Shown: positions 1 through 13,036 of the stretch, in pieces
Position numbering within the stretch: the first letter of the stretch is position 1
How the letters are laid out: each line of letters starts with the position of its first letter
Assembly (NCBI GenBank): GCA_022829145.1
Contig: CM040746.1
Span: 4,797,499-4,861,498, forward strand
DNA: 64,000 nt
Direction of reading: 5' to 3'
Source: Albula goreensis
Taxonomy: Eukaryota > Chordata > Actinopteri > Albuliformes > Albulidae
Notes under the pieces: model-generated
Seen by the model: only the letters and a program-made list of their open reading frames with translations
The model's database searches: none
Told to the model about the DNA's origin: nothing
Program-made: the position numbers and the translations under genes

Positions 1-614
1 AGGCGGAGAGACCGCTTCCAAAGACAAACAGCTTAATTAGACCCAACACAGTAAGCGCAACTTCAGCCTAAGATATTGTTTAAACACTGCTTGTAAAAAT
101 AACACTATGGATCACATAATTACACCTCAATTTAATTCTCCTACATCTAATTAAAAAATTTAAGGACATTTCCATTAAGTTCCTGTTAGCATGAGATGCT
201 GTGCTAATTCTCCAGTGAAGTTGTGGTGTATTCAATTACTGTTTCCAAACCCAAACGAGGAACGATCAGGATCAATGTGACTGCAGTTATATAACCAGGA
301 TGATGAGAGTTTAGGGTCATCCAGAGATAAGAGAGTTAAGCACCACTGTTAAAGTACAGGGCAAAAAAATGTATTTGCTTTTTTAGAACTGAAGAGCTAA
401 TGCTATGACACGGCATATTCTGTACACAACGAAAGAGTCATCAGCACAACCCACATTTTCGTATTGATGTAATTAATGTTTTCAGAATAAATTGATGTGT
501 TAAAATAACACGAAAAACACTTAAACACTTCAAACTTTGTTGCGCTTGTGAAGTTACTTTGAGAGCATGACATGAGTTACTGTTAGCATGTCCTGCTAAT
601 AACCACTTTTTATT

Positions 615-725
615 TGGGAAAGCAGAGTAGCCTTAGTTAATGCCCAGCTGTATAAATGTATTGTGTGTAAAATGAAGGTTGCGTAGCTCCCCCTGAATGA
701 GGGTGTCTGCTGAATGTAAATGAAA
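615..725 (+). mobile_element. SINE tail relic
   Basis: Contains CAGCTGTATAAATGT and GGGTGTCTGCTGAATGTAAA, the common 3' tail of teleost tRNA-derived SINEs. The head is missing or diverged. Confidence 0.5.
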
Positions 726-2400
726 GACGATTTTGCCGAGCCTGATTCACTCCGGCCTCCGAGAATGGTGGGGCAGGAGCCGATCGATCTTTGGGAGCAG
801 CGACCGAGAGAAGCTCGAGAGAAGCTCTGGGGCCCTGCTACATTTAAAAACTGGGACTCGCACGCAAGCAGGGCAGAGAGCGCGGCTAGCGCACCACGTT
901 ACCGCCGCCCCTGACTATGCCTGTCTCAGCTTCAGAGCTCACATGATTGATGGGCTTCCAGGTCAGTAACAATAAGGAGGGAAGAGGAAAGAGATGGAGG
1001 AGGGGATGGAGGACGTGCTTCACCACCCCCTCGCTCTTTCTCTCCCTCTCAGTGAGGCCTTTGGTTTTAGCACACCGCAGGAGGCACTAAGCACAAGCGC
1101 AAGGCATCGATTCAGAAGCGCTCCAGGGAATATAACCCCCTTGACCTTCCAATACTCCTCCCGCTACCTGCTAAATGCAACAACGAACAGGTCCTTTTCC
1201 ATCTACCTAGCGTGCCAGCCTTAGAGCTCCATGTTACCAGGGGCAGTGACACATACTGACACATATTGACACATACTCAGCCGCGCAGCTCCCCCAAACT
1301 GCCTCTTTACTTATCCAGATACACACAGTGCCTTCCGCAGCGTTTTGGACAAAGAGACATTGTTTAAGAGCTAAATTAAAGACAAACGTATCTTTGTCCC
1401 AGCATGCATGTGACATAGTGTAAGTTATTTACAAAAAGAGTATCTGCATTAACCGTAAATGTAATAAAATGGGTGAAAATAGTGCAGTTTCACAGTGATA
1501 AACTCATCTACGTTTGGGACTTAACCAATTCGAAGGTGATGGGTAAAGCTGTATGTCTGAAAGCAGGTGATTCAGACCAATAAACAATTCTTTGAACTGC
1601 CCTCAGAGAATATGACCAGTCTAAGCCACTGTGTTTTAGGCATGACAATCACTGCTACAATTTAGCATCAAGAACATGAAAATTCTGCATGAGCTGCACT
1701 CCTGATGATCATGTTTGCATCTTGGAGGTTAAAAGCCCATCATAACATCATATATTACAGCCTTAACCAGCACCTGCTCAGGGGTAGCCAGGAAAGTCTT
1801 GCATGTAAACTCACCCTAAAAGTTGTAGGTCACAGAGAGCACTGCTGTTGCTAAATTGCTATTTGGGTCAGGTCAGTTGCTGCAGTACTAGCGCCTGAGT
1901 AGCCCAAAAAAGAAAAACAGGGAAAAAAAGGAAAACAGGTTGTGTCATTTCGTGATACTTCAGCCAAGGCAGGAAGAGAACTCCGAGCCAGGGCTGGGGC
2001 TTGGAAACGATGGGAAGCGGAGCGTGAAGGAGCAGCCATCTGCCCCGGCAGCGAGCGAGGCACCAGCGTCCGTCCAGGTTCTGCTCCTCGCCATGACATC
2101 ACCACTCCCATCGAGCTATGGCCCAATCACTGGCTGCTGTCCAATCGCATGCTGTTTTAAATGTAGCATCGTTCTCCATAATGCAAAAATACCAAAAAAG
2201 AGACATAATTCAGTGTCTTGTTTAAAGAAAATAATTGACACCTCACAAAAATAGAAACAGGTTTTCCACAGTATTTACTTATAAGCATATTTCAATTTTC
2301 CTCAGATGGAGCTCTACCAAAATGAATGGACATACAGGAATTTTACACAAAGTCAATGATGATTCTGAACTACCCTGTGCCTACATGCCAACCTAAATGC
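726..2400. other. fgf13 intron, single-copy
   Basis: Includes a CpG-containing stretch (about 720-920) and a CpG-poor remainder. No gene or clear repeat seen. Confidence 0.4.
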
Positions 2401-3229
2401 CCCTGCCTTAACTCCCTAAAGGAGCAGAAGGAGGACTGCCACCTCCTGCCTTAACTCCCTAAAGGAGCAGAAGGAGGAGTGCTACCTCCTGCCTTAACTC
2501 CCTAAAGGAGCAGAATATCTTCCTAAAGGAGCAGAAGGAGGAGTGCTACCTCCTGCCTTAACTCCCTAAAGGAGCAGAATATCTTCCTAAAGGAGCAGAA
2601 GGAGGAGTGCTACCTCCTGCCTTAACTCCCAAAAGGAGCAGAATATCTTCCTAAAGGAGCAGAAGGAGGAGTGCTACCTCCTGCCTTAACTCCCTAAAGG
2701 AGCAGAATATCTTCCTAAAGGAGCAGAAGGAGGAGTGCTACCTCCTGCCTTAACTCCCTAAAGGAGCAGAAGGAGGAGTGCTACCTCCTGCCTTAACTCC
2801 CTAAAGGAGCAGAATATCTTCCTAAAGGAGCAGAAGGAGGAGTGCTATCTCCTGCCTTAACTCCCCTAAAGGAGCAGAATATCTTCCTAAAGGAGCAGAA
2901 GGAGGAGTGCTACCTCCTGCCTTAACTCCCTAAAGGAGCAGAATATCTTCCTAAAGGAGCAGAAGGAGGAGTGCTACCTCCTGCCTTAACTCCCTAAAGG
3001 AGCAGAAGGAGGAGTGCTACCTCCTGCCTTAACTCCCTAAAGGAGCAGAAGGAGGAGTGCTACCTCCTGCCTTAACTCCCTAAAGGAGCAGAATATCTTC
3101 CTAAAGGAGCAGAAGGAGGAGTGCTACAGAAGGAGGAGTGCTCCTGCCTTAACTCCCTAAAGGAGGAGAAGGAGGAGTGCCATCTCCTGCCTTAACTCCC
3201 TAAAGGAGCAGAATATCTTCCTAAAGGAA
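2401..3229 (+). repeat. 43/64-bp hairpin-prone minisatellite
   Basis: The unit contains CCTTAACTCCCTAAAGGAGC and AGAAGGAGGAGTGCTACCTC. About half the copies add a 21-bp block with ATATCTTCC that duplicates CTAAAGGAGCAG, giving 64 bp. CTCC..GGAG and GGAGG..CCTCC are internal inverted repeats. Confidence 0.93.
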
Positions 3230-4569
3230 CACAGCATACTGAACTGTGAGTAAACACAGAATTCAAAACCCCACCGGCTACAATCAATCACTTATGGGGT
3301 GGAAATCCAGGTAGGTACATAGTATTATTCTCACTGATGTAAAAATCCCAAAAATACATCACCTAGGAAAAACAAGAGCAAGCGTTTCTCAAATAACTTA
3401 CAAGATTTAGAATGCCTCGATCGTTATTGTTCCTTTTTAATGGGGATCGGTGATGCAATAATGATGAGCTCCAGCAGGGAGCAGCGGGGAGCACATAGCG
3501 GACGGCAGCCTCGTTACCTGAGGAGGGCCAGCCGCCGTTACGGAGCCTCAGCATTACCCATCATTCCACTCCATCACTTCATCTACGCGCGGGATGAAAG
3601 GCCAAAGCCACCATTAACTCAGTCACATGCTGAGGGCTCCGCACCGCAGCCCAGACCGTTCACAGCCACCATTTTTACATTAAGCGATACGGGTACAGAG
3701 GTGCGTAAGGCCTTTTGATGGAAGTTGAAAGGAGACTAAAAGTCGAAACGGAGGTGGAGTCATTAGCTCTGCCGCACAGGAGGCAGGCCACACCACCCCA
3801 TGTGGAACAGCTGAGTGCAATCAGGGAGCATGAAAAAGGCCCGTTTTTTTGAAGGTGTTAATTGGCAGATACGTTCCTGAGTGAGCAGGCCCAAGTTGTC
3901 CCCTGTGTATGAGTGTGAAACTCCGCCATACGTGTTCTCCAAGAAGACTCTGAACACAGCAAACCCCAGAGACATCTGAAGAATGTTTTCATGCTTGTGC
4001 CCTGAGATAAAAATGCGAACTGTGATGATTGTGTTTCCACGGAGCGGCTGAGTCAGCAGAGCTGGGACGCAACGCCTGATGTGAGAGCTCTCGCTAAGGG
4101 TGTTAGCGCAAACCTCACCCCTCCCCCAAAGACCTGCATCCTACCCTAGCCTCACTTCTTTACACACAATACTGGGGTTCCCATGGACTACTCTACAGAC
4201 ATTCAGCCGCAAGAGGGTAAGGTACCCCAATGAGCCCTGTTTTAAGGGGCTGCTGACCTGTGCCCAGTACACTGTTGGGGGTTTCAGTTTCTTGACTGGG
4301 GCGAGGGTAGGATGCATTTGAGGTCATGTCATGAAAGCTAGATGCACGACCATCGCCACTCTCAAAAGACAAGCATGACATTCAAAAGCAAAGCAACATG
4401 CATTGGCAGAACAAAATTTGTATATCTTTGTGAAAATGTTCCAAAAATAGAGGGATCACATGACTGTGTCTCACACATATTAGCTTGCATGTCAGGTTTT
4501 TTTTTCAGGAGACAAGCTGCTGGTTGTGACTCAGTTGGGGTGGGTAGTTGAGGAGGGGCTGCCAAGCTG
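3230..4569. other. fgf13 intron, single-copy
   Basis: No gene recognised. The part from 3440 to 3720 is CpG-rich and of high complexity, with a plus frame of 92 codons that has no recognisable domain. Confidence 0.4.
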
Positions 4570-4735
4570 GCTCGTACATTTGTGTTACATTTTGGGATTT
4601 TAGCGGATGCTCTTATCCAGAGCGACCCACACAGCTGTCCATTTACAAAGCTGGGTATTTACAGAGGCAGATTCAGGTGAAGCAGTGTCCAACAGCAGTG
4701 TCCTCCCTAGGTAGTGAATCTGAAACCATGGAGTT
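4570..4735 (-). mobile_element. SINE fragment, antisense
   Basis: GCGGATGCTCTTATCCAGAG at 4603-4622 is the reverse complement of the standard SINE 3' tail (CTCTGGATAAGAGC...). It is followed by CTGGGTATTTACAGAGGCAG-like body. Confidence 0.7.
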
Positions 4736-4940
4736 AAAAACCCCGCCTCCAAAAAGTTCTACTACACAGCTGCCCCAAGACCTGGACCTCCCTGGCCTTG
4801 ACCCAGGCCCTGTGCTCCTCTCTTCTCTTGCTCCCTCACTCCATCTGTCCGCGAGCACTATGCATCCCTCTCTCCAAACATCCACTGGGTCCACGTTATG
4901 TATGTGGGCCTGCACACCTCTCTCTCTCTCTGCTGATGTT

Positions 4941-5509
4941 GTGAGGGAGTGGGTGTCAGTAACTCTCCCAACCCTCTGCTCCACGGTGAGGGAGTGGGTG
5001 TCAGTAACTCTATGGTGAGGGAGTGGTGTCTACCCTCTGCTCCATGGTGAGGGGGTGTCAGTGGGTGTCAGTAACTCTCCCAACCCTCTGCTCCACGGTG
5101 AGGGAGTGGGTGTCAGTAACTCTCTGTTCCATGGTGAGGAGTGGGTGTCAGTACCCTCTGCTCCATGGTGAGGGAGTGGGTGTCAGTAACTCTCCCGACC
5201 CTCTGCTCCACGGTGAGGGAGTGGGTGTCAGTAACTCTCCCAACCCTCTGTTCCATGGTGAGGGAGTGGGTGTCAGTAACTCCTCTGTTCCATGGTGAGG
5301 GAGTGGGTGTCAGTAACTCTCCCAACCCTCTGCTCCATGGTGAGGGAGTGGGTGTCAGTAACTCTCCCAACCCTCTGCTCCATGGTGAGGGAGTGGGTGT
5401 CAGTAACTCCTCTGTTCCATGGTGAGGGAGTGGGTGTCAGTAACTCTCCCAACCCTCTGCTCCATGGTGAGGGAGTGGGTGTCAGTAACTCTCCTACCCT
5501 CTGCTGCAT
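4941..5509 (+). repeat. 45-bp minisatellite
   Basis: About 13 copies, some shortened, of a unit with GTGAGGGAGTGGGTGTCAGT, AACTCTCCCAACC and CTCTGCTCCATG. The 45-bp length is a multiple of three, so several frames stay open on both strands and produce spurious ORFs. Confidence 0.93.
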
Positions 5510-5638
5510 GTCTGTGTGGGCACACGTGTGAGTCGTGCGATTCCGCTCTGACATAAGTGCACAAGCACCCTGGTCCTACACAGTACAAAGAGTGTCCCTG
5601 TGCTCTCTCACTGCCTCTATCTTTGTCTCTTTCTAGGT

Positions 5639-5868
5639 GATTGTGAGTGTGTGTGTATGTGTGTGCCTGTGTGTGAATGTGCATGTGTGTGTGTGTTCAG
5701 TGCTGCTGACACATCTCTCAGAAGTAAATACTCAGCTAAGTGCAGCTCTTTAGGGCCAACAGATTGCTAAGTCAGCCTCCCTGCTTCTGTGTGCATGAAC
5801 CCTCTCTGTCATCTGCACTCACACACACACAAACCCACTCATACACACACACACAGAGTCACACAGAG

Positions 5869-5942
<74 letters not shown>

Positions 5943-6070
5943 ACACTCTCACACACACACACACACACATATGCTAATACACACAGGCATATACACAGAT
6001 ACACACTCACATGTTATGCCGGCACATACCCTCATTAACACATACATGCGCCTGCACAAAAACACACACT
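5639..6070. repeat. CA/TG-rich low-complexity with pure (AC)n at 5871-5937
   Basis: A TG-rich part (5639-5700) and CA-rich part flank an (AC)n run of about 33 units. Confidence 0.95.
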
Positions 6071-6883
6071 TGCACTGCAGAAAGCCAGAGGACCTCAGAG
6101 AAGCAGAAATATCGAATCCACAGGGGAGAAACAATAAAAGCACAAAATCAGTCTACAGACAGCCAAGTCTTATCACAGCAATGAAAAATACTCATGTCCT
6201 TTGGTTTGGTGTCTTTCCAAAAAAACCTAAGGTGGTACCTTTCTTTTTTGAGGTCATATAGTGTTATCCTAGCGACTGCGCAACACTGTGGATCCATATG
6301 CATGGAGCAGACCCTTTCCATCTGAAGCACAGACTCTGCAGCTGTTCAGGCCTTTAGCTCATAGTCTCATTTTACCTGCACAAAATTAGTTCTGACAGGC
6401 AAAGGCAAAGTGGATTAAGACTATTTAAAATTTGTTTTAATTTCATAAAGAACTCTTTGATATTTATATTTTAAATGACTGATTTATGAATGCCATAAAA
6501 ATTGTTGTAACCAAGATCTTGGGTTTGCAAACAGTTACCTATACAGTTTATAATGTGTATTTTCACTGTCTTTTTTGGTTTAAGTGCTAGAGTGTTGACA
6601 TTTGGCTTAGATGTGAATAAATGTTGCTTTTAAAAAAAAAAAAAAAGCCTGAGGATTGTGGCCTCCGCAGATCAGATCGGCTGAACCAGGACGATGAGAA
6701 GTGATTAGGGGAACGCTTCCAACCTCTGACTCGCTCCGGACATTGTGGCAGCATGCAGAAAGCTTATCTCCAGGGTGACCGTATGATGCTGGCCGGAAAT
6801 GCGTGGCTTCCAAACAGGGGCTCTTCCTATAGGCCCAGCAGAGCACTGTAAGTCAACCATGTTTCTGCCATGTTTCAGGGTGA
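6071..6883. other. fgf13 intron, single-copy
   Basis: Contains an A run at 6632-6646. No gene seen. Confidence 0.4.
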
Positions 6884-7246
6884 GGCTGGGCGTAGCATGA
6901 TGATCAAGGTGATAGGCTTAGAGATTGCAGGTTTAAGTCCCAGATAGGGCACAGCAGTGGTTCCTGAGATCAACCACCTAAGGCTGAGCAACAAGATTTT
7001 AGAATGATATCATATTTTTAATTGGAATTATGATACACACCTAAATACAGCTGACATTTAAGGTCATAACCACATACAATGCAATAGGTTGCAGGTTTAG
7101 TCCCAGGTGTGGCACAGCTGTGGTGCCCTACAGTAAGGAGACCTTTAGCCAAACTGCTCAGGTAAATATCAATATGCTTTAATTGTAAGATGTTTCACTT
7201 GATCAGAGTAAGTGTATCTACAGAATGCTTAAAAGGTAATGTAAGG
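6884..7246 (+). mobile_element. Two degenerate tRNA-derived SINEs
   Basis: B-box-like GCAGGTTTAAGTCCCAG (6929 region) and GCAGGTTTAGTCCCAGG (7092 region) are each followed by GGCACAGC-GTGGT. The second copy continues to a tail AGTGTATCTACAGAATGC. Confidence 0.65.
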
Positions 7247-10158
7247 TGAATCCAGCGAAGAAAAATATATCTACAACACCAGGGAATATTTTCTACATCA
7301 CCAGCCAAGTAGGTCATTAAGACATGTAACAGTATAAAAAAGCGGAAAAGTAATGACAATTACTGTCAGCTGATCTCCTCTAACGAGGTACACTCCTGAG
7401 ATGGAATATTACATGGTGACTGTGTTACAGAGCCAGAATATTACAGAGTGACTGTGTTGGCCTCCAAGCCAATCAAATCTGTAACCAGAAAACTGCGGGC
7501 CAATCGGGAAGCTTACATAAACAAATCAACACATCTGTTTCAGACAGTCTATCAGAGATTGAGCTCATCCAGACAAAGTGTACAGCCATCTATGGTGCAT
7601 CTGTAACAGATGCAAATGTGCCAGCCTTGTTTGGTTGTACTTTCACAAACAGACCACTCTGTCAATAACCTTTTCTTTAAGATTTGATGGGACAATAATA
7701 TTACATTCACTACCAGTATTTAAAGATGACTGACACATGGAATGTGTTTGGTGGGATTGCAAGGTTTTGACAGATTGATGGTCAGAGTTAGAGTAGTGAC
7801 TGATAATTGCATGAACTCAGGCTATGCACCAAGTTCAGGTATTATACAGGAGTTATTTGGCTAGTTTCTATCACAACATTTATGAAACATACTGGAAGTT
7901 TAGTTCCTCCCTGTCTTTGTTCTTCCTTCAGACTATCGAAAATCAATTTCAGCGCTCTTTCAACCCAAGATTAAATTAACAATGCAAATGGGCCACAACG
8001 AACAAAACCATTTCCCTTTCGCGAGTCATAATGGAAGCAACCTTTTGGCTCTAAGAAACCTTCATAAGTCAGGGAAGATGTGACAGGAAGATTAACATAA
8101 TTTACTGGACTTGTAAGGAATGAATAATAAAAGGAAGAATATTCTATTTAGCCTCCAGGTCTAATATTCCAGAAAAGTCTTAAAAAGCTTCCCCGCTGCC
8201 AGTATGACTGAGGGAGAGAGGAGACAACAAGACAATATGGTATGGAGGAGTACGTCCCACTCAGCACCCACCACTGTCCAGCAACGGTGACCACTGGGGT
8301 AGGGCTGACATAAATAGTATTCACCAAATTTCATCTCGGCCATACTGTGATGACATGTTTGCATTGTCCTGTCACTATTTCCGTTTGTGCAAACCAACAC
8401 GATGGGTTATAATTGAAAGCACAGGCTGGGGTACACACCAGCTCTCGCATAGTCTTCATGGCACCACTGCCGTAGCACGTTAGCATACGTCTTCCAAACT
8501 TGCGCAACTACATGGTGCTGCTTGGGACATAATAATGGGCCACAATTACAAAAACAATGACAAATATTTTTGTTGTGTTGAACCATTAAATATAAGGTCT
8601 TGGCAAATTGCTCTACTACCGTCCAAATTAGAGCGTGGCAAAAAGCGATGTCCTGCACAAATCAATGGAAAGACTGTAGAAATCAATTTTTGCTAAGTGT
8701 CCCTCACTGTCCACAATCAGTTAGTGAACCCTTCCTAAAGAAAAAAGGGGCTCACATGGTCTACTGCACATCTCATCCGAAATCAACGCACGACATCACA
8801 GCTGTGCTTTGCTAACAGCCCTGAGCTGCCTCCTCAGCCGAGCCGCACACCTGCTCTGAGCAGGAGAAAGAGCGCTGGACTGCCTGCTGAGTTTGAGTGT
8901 TAATTTCACTGAATTAAAGAGCAGAGTAGCAAGAGTCCTCTACAGGAGTATGATAAACCCACACTACACCACAGGTGTATGATAAAGCTACGCTACACCA
9001 CAGGAGTGTGAATGTAGCATTAGAGAAGTGATGAAACAATAATATAATTTCAGGGTCCAGTGTTCTAACCCATTTAAATTACAGAGAGGAGACTGTTATC
9101 TGTTCAGCTCCTCATACCCAATCATACATCAGCGGCAGGCTCATTCACAGCACAAAATGAAAGTGATATCCACAAATTCAAAGCATATTTACTCTCAGAT
9201 GCAAGCTCAGGTGAAGCTCTTGCAAAGGTCTGTGGACTCAAGGCTCAGTCAAGAAATATTATACATTCTTGGGACTGCAAAAAAAAAAAAAAAAAACAAG
9301 TATGAATGGGACATATAGTGGTAGGAAAAAGGAAATAAAACTCAACCACCGATATGAGACTGATTATTTATTGAAGGGTTATAAGGATAACTTGTGCAGG
9401 TTCCATAGAGCAAAATCAGGGTGGGATTTGGGGACAGTACTGGTTACGCATTACATGTAATTCTTAGGGCCTTCACCAATTTCAGTGTTAATAAATATTT
9501 TAAAACGAAATCTGTTTGACATTGTTAAAATGTATTTTTCTGTGAAATATTATTACTGATGGCGGAAAGCTGAGAGATGAGTGTGGGAGAATCTCCCCCA
9601 GGTAACAGAGTCTCATTAAGGGGTTTCAAAGCACACAGCCAGTGCTTTAATAGAATTTACTTCCCCTGGTGTTTCTGGGAAAAAATGTATACAGATGGGA
9701 CTAATCTTCTGTCTACAGCCGAGAGCCTGCCATTGTGACAGCTTTAGAGCGCTCAGGTTTTGACAGCGGACAAATTAAAGTCATGCTAGCGCTGAGGTGT
9801 TGGTGTGCGATTAGCACGTCGCTCGCAGTGGAGCAGTCACCTGCATCATCGCTCTGTAGCCAAGCTCCGTCCTTCTCCGGTCACACAGAGTTTAAACCAG
9901 CTTCCCTGCACCCCAGTTCGAACTCAACCAGAGACGAGCATTTTTTTTCTTCAGAAGGATTAATTAGAAGTCATATATCTTCTTTTTGTTTCCCCCTGAA
10001 CAAAGTGTCGCTCTTTTCCCAGCGGACCAGTTAAACCCAGTCCCAGGCGGGCCTTGCCAGCCTACCTCTGACGGAGCGCTGCTGTATTTAGCTCTGGTTG
10101 GTCGGCTGCTGCAGCTCTGTCTCATTATGTAAATTATCTCTACTCCCGTGTCTCTTCC
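7247..10158. other. fgf13 intron, mostly single-copy
   Basis: No gene seen. Holds an imperfect short tandem repeat with TGATAAA.C.ACACTACACC (8940-9012) and a poly-A run (9278-9295). Confidence 0.4.
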
Positions 10159-10315
10159 ACACACACACACGCACGCGCACACACATACACACGCGCACAC
10201 ACATTCACAAATACACGCACATAGAAACACACATATGCACACACGGACAAATACAGACATACAAACACACACGTGCACAAACACACACACACACACACAT
10301 GCATGCACCCATGCA

Positions 10316-10348
<33 letters not shown>

Positions 10349-10349
10349 C
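10159..10349. repeat. (CA)n-rich microsatellite
   Basis: Interrupted CA with ACACGC and ATGCAC variants. Open frames across it are artefacts. Confidence 0.95.
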
Positions 10350-12992
10350 AAACATACAGTGCGGTCCTCGTCACTCCAGACTGAGAAATCAGCTGCAGGG
10401 ACTGGAGAGAGATACTTGCTATATTTAGAACTCGTCTTCACAATGCACCCCCCATCAACCCTTATTCCTAAATCCAAGGTCTTGTCTCTGCAAACTGCTT
10501 CAATATATTCCTCATAACTATTCCAAGAAATGCAGAATCTTGCATTCAGTTAAGGCTTTTTAAACTTTCCTGTCAATTTAGAGATACAAGTCACTTAGAG
10601 AACTCAGAAATGTGTGAAATTCTATCCAATTTAACAGATGGATAAACCTGAGTTTTAAGGGAAAGGTTGTCTTTGAAATGTATAAAATCTGAATTTTAAT
10701 ATGTGGATGCATTAATTACTGTAGGTATATGCAAGAGATCACATTATAGCATGTGGGAAATCGACTTGTGAGGACACCAGAAAATGGACTTTTACAACCA
10801 AAATACTAATCCTTTCACTGACCATTAGGCTAATTTTGGATTTGAATCATTGTGCAATGCCATTAAAAAGGATGTGATATGTAGCTGTAAACATTTAAGA
10901 TGAATCAAAAGGGCTTTTGGCATGTGTGCTCTTTCATTACTTCCTTTTGGAGCTACCCAAGAAGGTAAATAGCGATGGCGAAATAGACTGACAAGAAAAG
11001 CAGAGGTTTTACACAGGCTTGGTGTTATTAAGACTAGCCTTAAAGTCAGGGGTGTTCGACCCTGGTGTTGCAGAGTCACAGGGTCTCCTGGTTTCTGCTC
11101 TTATTCAGGTTAGATCAGTAAGAACATCTACTGATTTCACCTGGGTTGTTGAATCTGATTTTAGGATGGAAACAGAGGTCCCCAGGACCAGTGAGGACCA
11201 GCTCTGTATGCACTGCCTTCTCTGGTGAGCATAATAAGATGACATCACAATGACTGAGAGATACCAGCCTCATTTAAAGTGATACTAGCTCAAAAATGGA
11301 TGGTTGTAGTGATATTATTGCTATGGTGATGGGCACCACTGCTTCAACACAAAGGGATCAGGACAGGACATCACCGATTTGTTTTGTTTGTTTTTCCTGG
11401 TGCCTGGGTATCCGTGGCTGTTTGCTCATCAGTTCCAGAGAAAAGCGTCTTACACAAAACACCTGAAGCTCAGTGAAGCGGTTGCTTTGTGCACGGGACA
11501 CGAGGATCGATGTGACATTCGGAACGCTGAACGCACAAGGCGGAGTGTGAGGCGATGACCTCTGGCTTCGCTTCACCTTTCGGCCATGTTCGGACAGATG
11601 TTCAGCTTTTTTTTTTTTCAAAATCTGTCCTTACATTTTAAACACAATAACTTTGAAGCGATTAGATCAAAGGTGTGTGTTCAGACAAGATGTGCTGTGT
11701 CATTGCAGGTATGATGAACGTTCAGTCAATCTCGAGCCGCATGGACAGGAATCAGATCTATTCAGATCTATACCAAAACCCCATCCACATGTGGCTCAAA
11801 TCACATTTGAAAAAGACTGATTCCATATGAATATAATACCTCAAGGAAAACCTCAGATACAAAATGGATGTGGGACTAAACGACATTTGATTGACTGTGT
11901 GGAGGCAGCCAGCGCACCCTTCTCTGGTTCTGGATGTTTCAGACTGCCCCTCAGCTGTAGGCAGATACTCTGGATGTGTTATGGCTGTCTACATGTGAAA
12001 TATGGCATTTTATTCAAAACCAGTGCTGCTCAACACAGGGCATAACCCACACACTGGCAGCTGAGCCATTTGAAGCAAGGTTGCCAGCCTAGCTTTTTTT
12101 GGTTTTTACCGACGTGACAGTTTAAACATTTTCTGCCACATTTTTATGAAAATCTGACTTTTTTATGGACTTACAGGGAGAGCATGCTGTTTTATGGTCC
12201 ATAAATTTACAAACGGTTGGCAGCTGTGGTGAATGTATTTTGAATGAGAAATAAACCTTTTGTGTTCACAGCGTTTCGAATGCACTGCTAAGGAGCTAAG
12301 GCAGCACAGTGACATGGAGGATTTACAAGTGCTGTCAGAATTATACTGTTTTTGCAGACTGTCAGTAAATTTACAGATGGCTGGCAACCATGTTGTGTTT
12401 ATTTCTCATTCATTGCTAAAGCAGCTAATGAGGAACACATGAGGTGAGTGAGCATGCATTAATGTCATAAAAACATCACGCTTTAATGCCATGGATTTAC
12501 TTTGGCAGGGATCCAATCAAACAAACTTAGACTCTATAAAGACATACACAATTTAACCTACGCTGACTTGATTTTTTAAGAGCACAGTCTATTCTGAATT
12601 AGAATTAAAAGGACAAATTCCAAAGGACATGGTTGCGTGTTAAAATATAAAATACTAACAGAGATATATGCTGAAATGTGAAGTTTTGACAGAATTACAT
12701 GTCCTTTAAGAGGCTGTGTTCATTTGACTCAATCCCAGTCAATCAACGTTTGTCCTTAACTGTCTCAAAATTTAATGCAAGTGTTCATTTTTATTTTCAC
12801 CGACACAGTCTGGAGAGTTAAGCAATGTTGGAAATGAACTCTCCAAACTGTTCCTGTGGAGAAAAAGCGGTACGCTCTTATTCAGTTTTAAGTTAAGGTT
12901 AAGGGCAAACATTGATTGAATTTCAGTCCTTCTGTTTTTTCTCTCAGGAATTGGGGCAGCATGCGTCCTGAAAATAATGCAGGCCAGATGTG

Positions 12993-13036
<44 letters not shown>

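Noticed and set aside
4548-5684. Several open frames of 80-156 codons on both strands
   Set aside because: They come from the 45-bp minisatellite, whose length keeps frames open. All translations are the same repeat.
9964-10517. Cys/Val- and His/Thr-rich frames, here and at 5.7-6.1, 30.0-30.4 and 36.0-36.3 kb
   Set aside because: Translations of CA/TG microsatellites.
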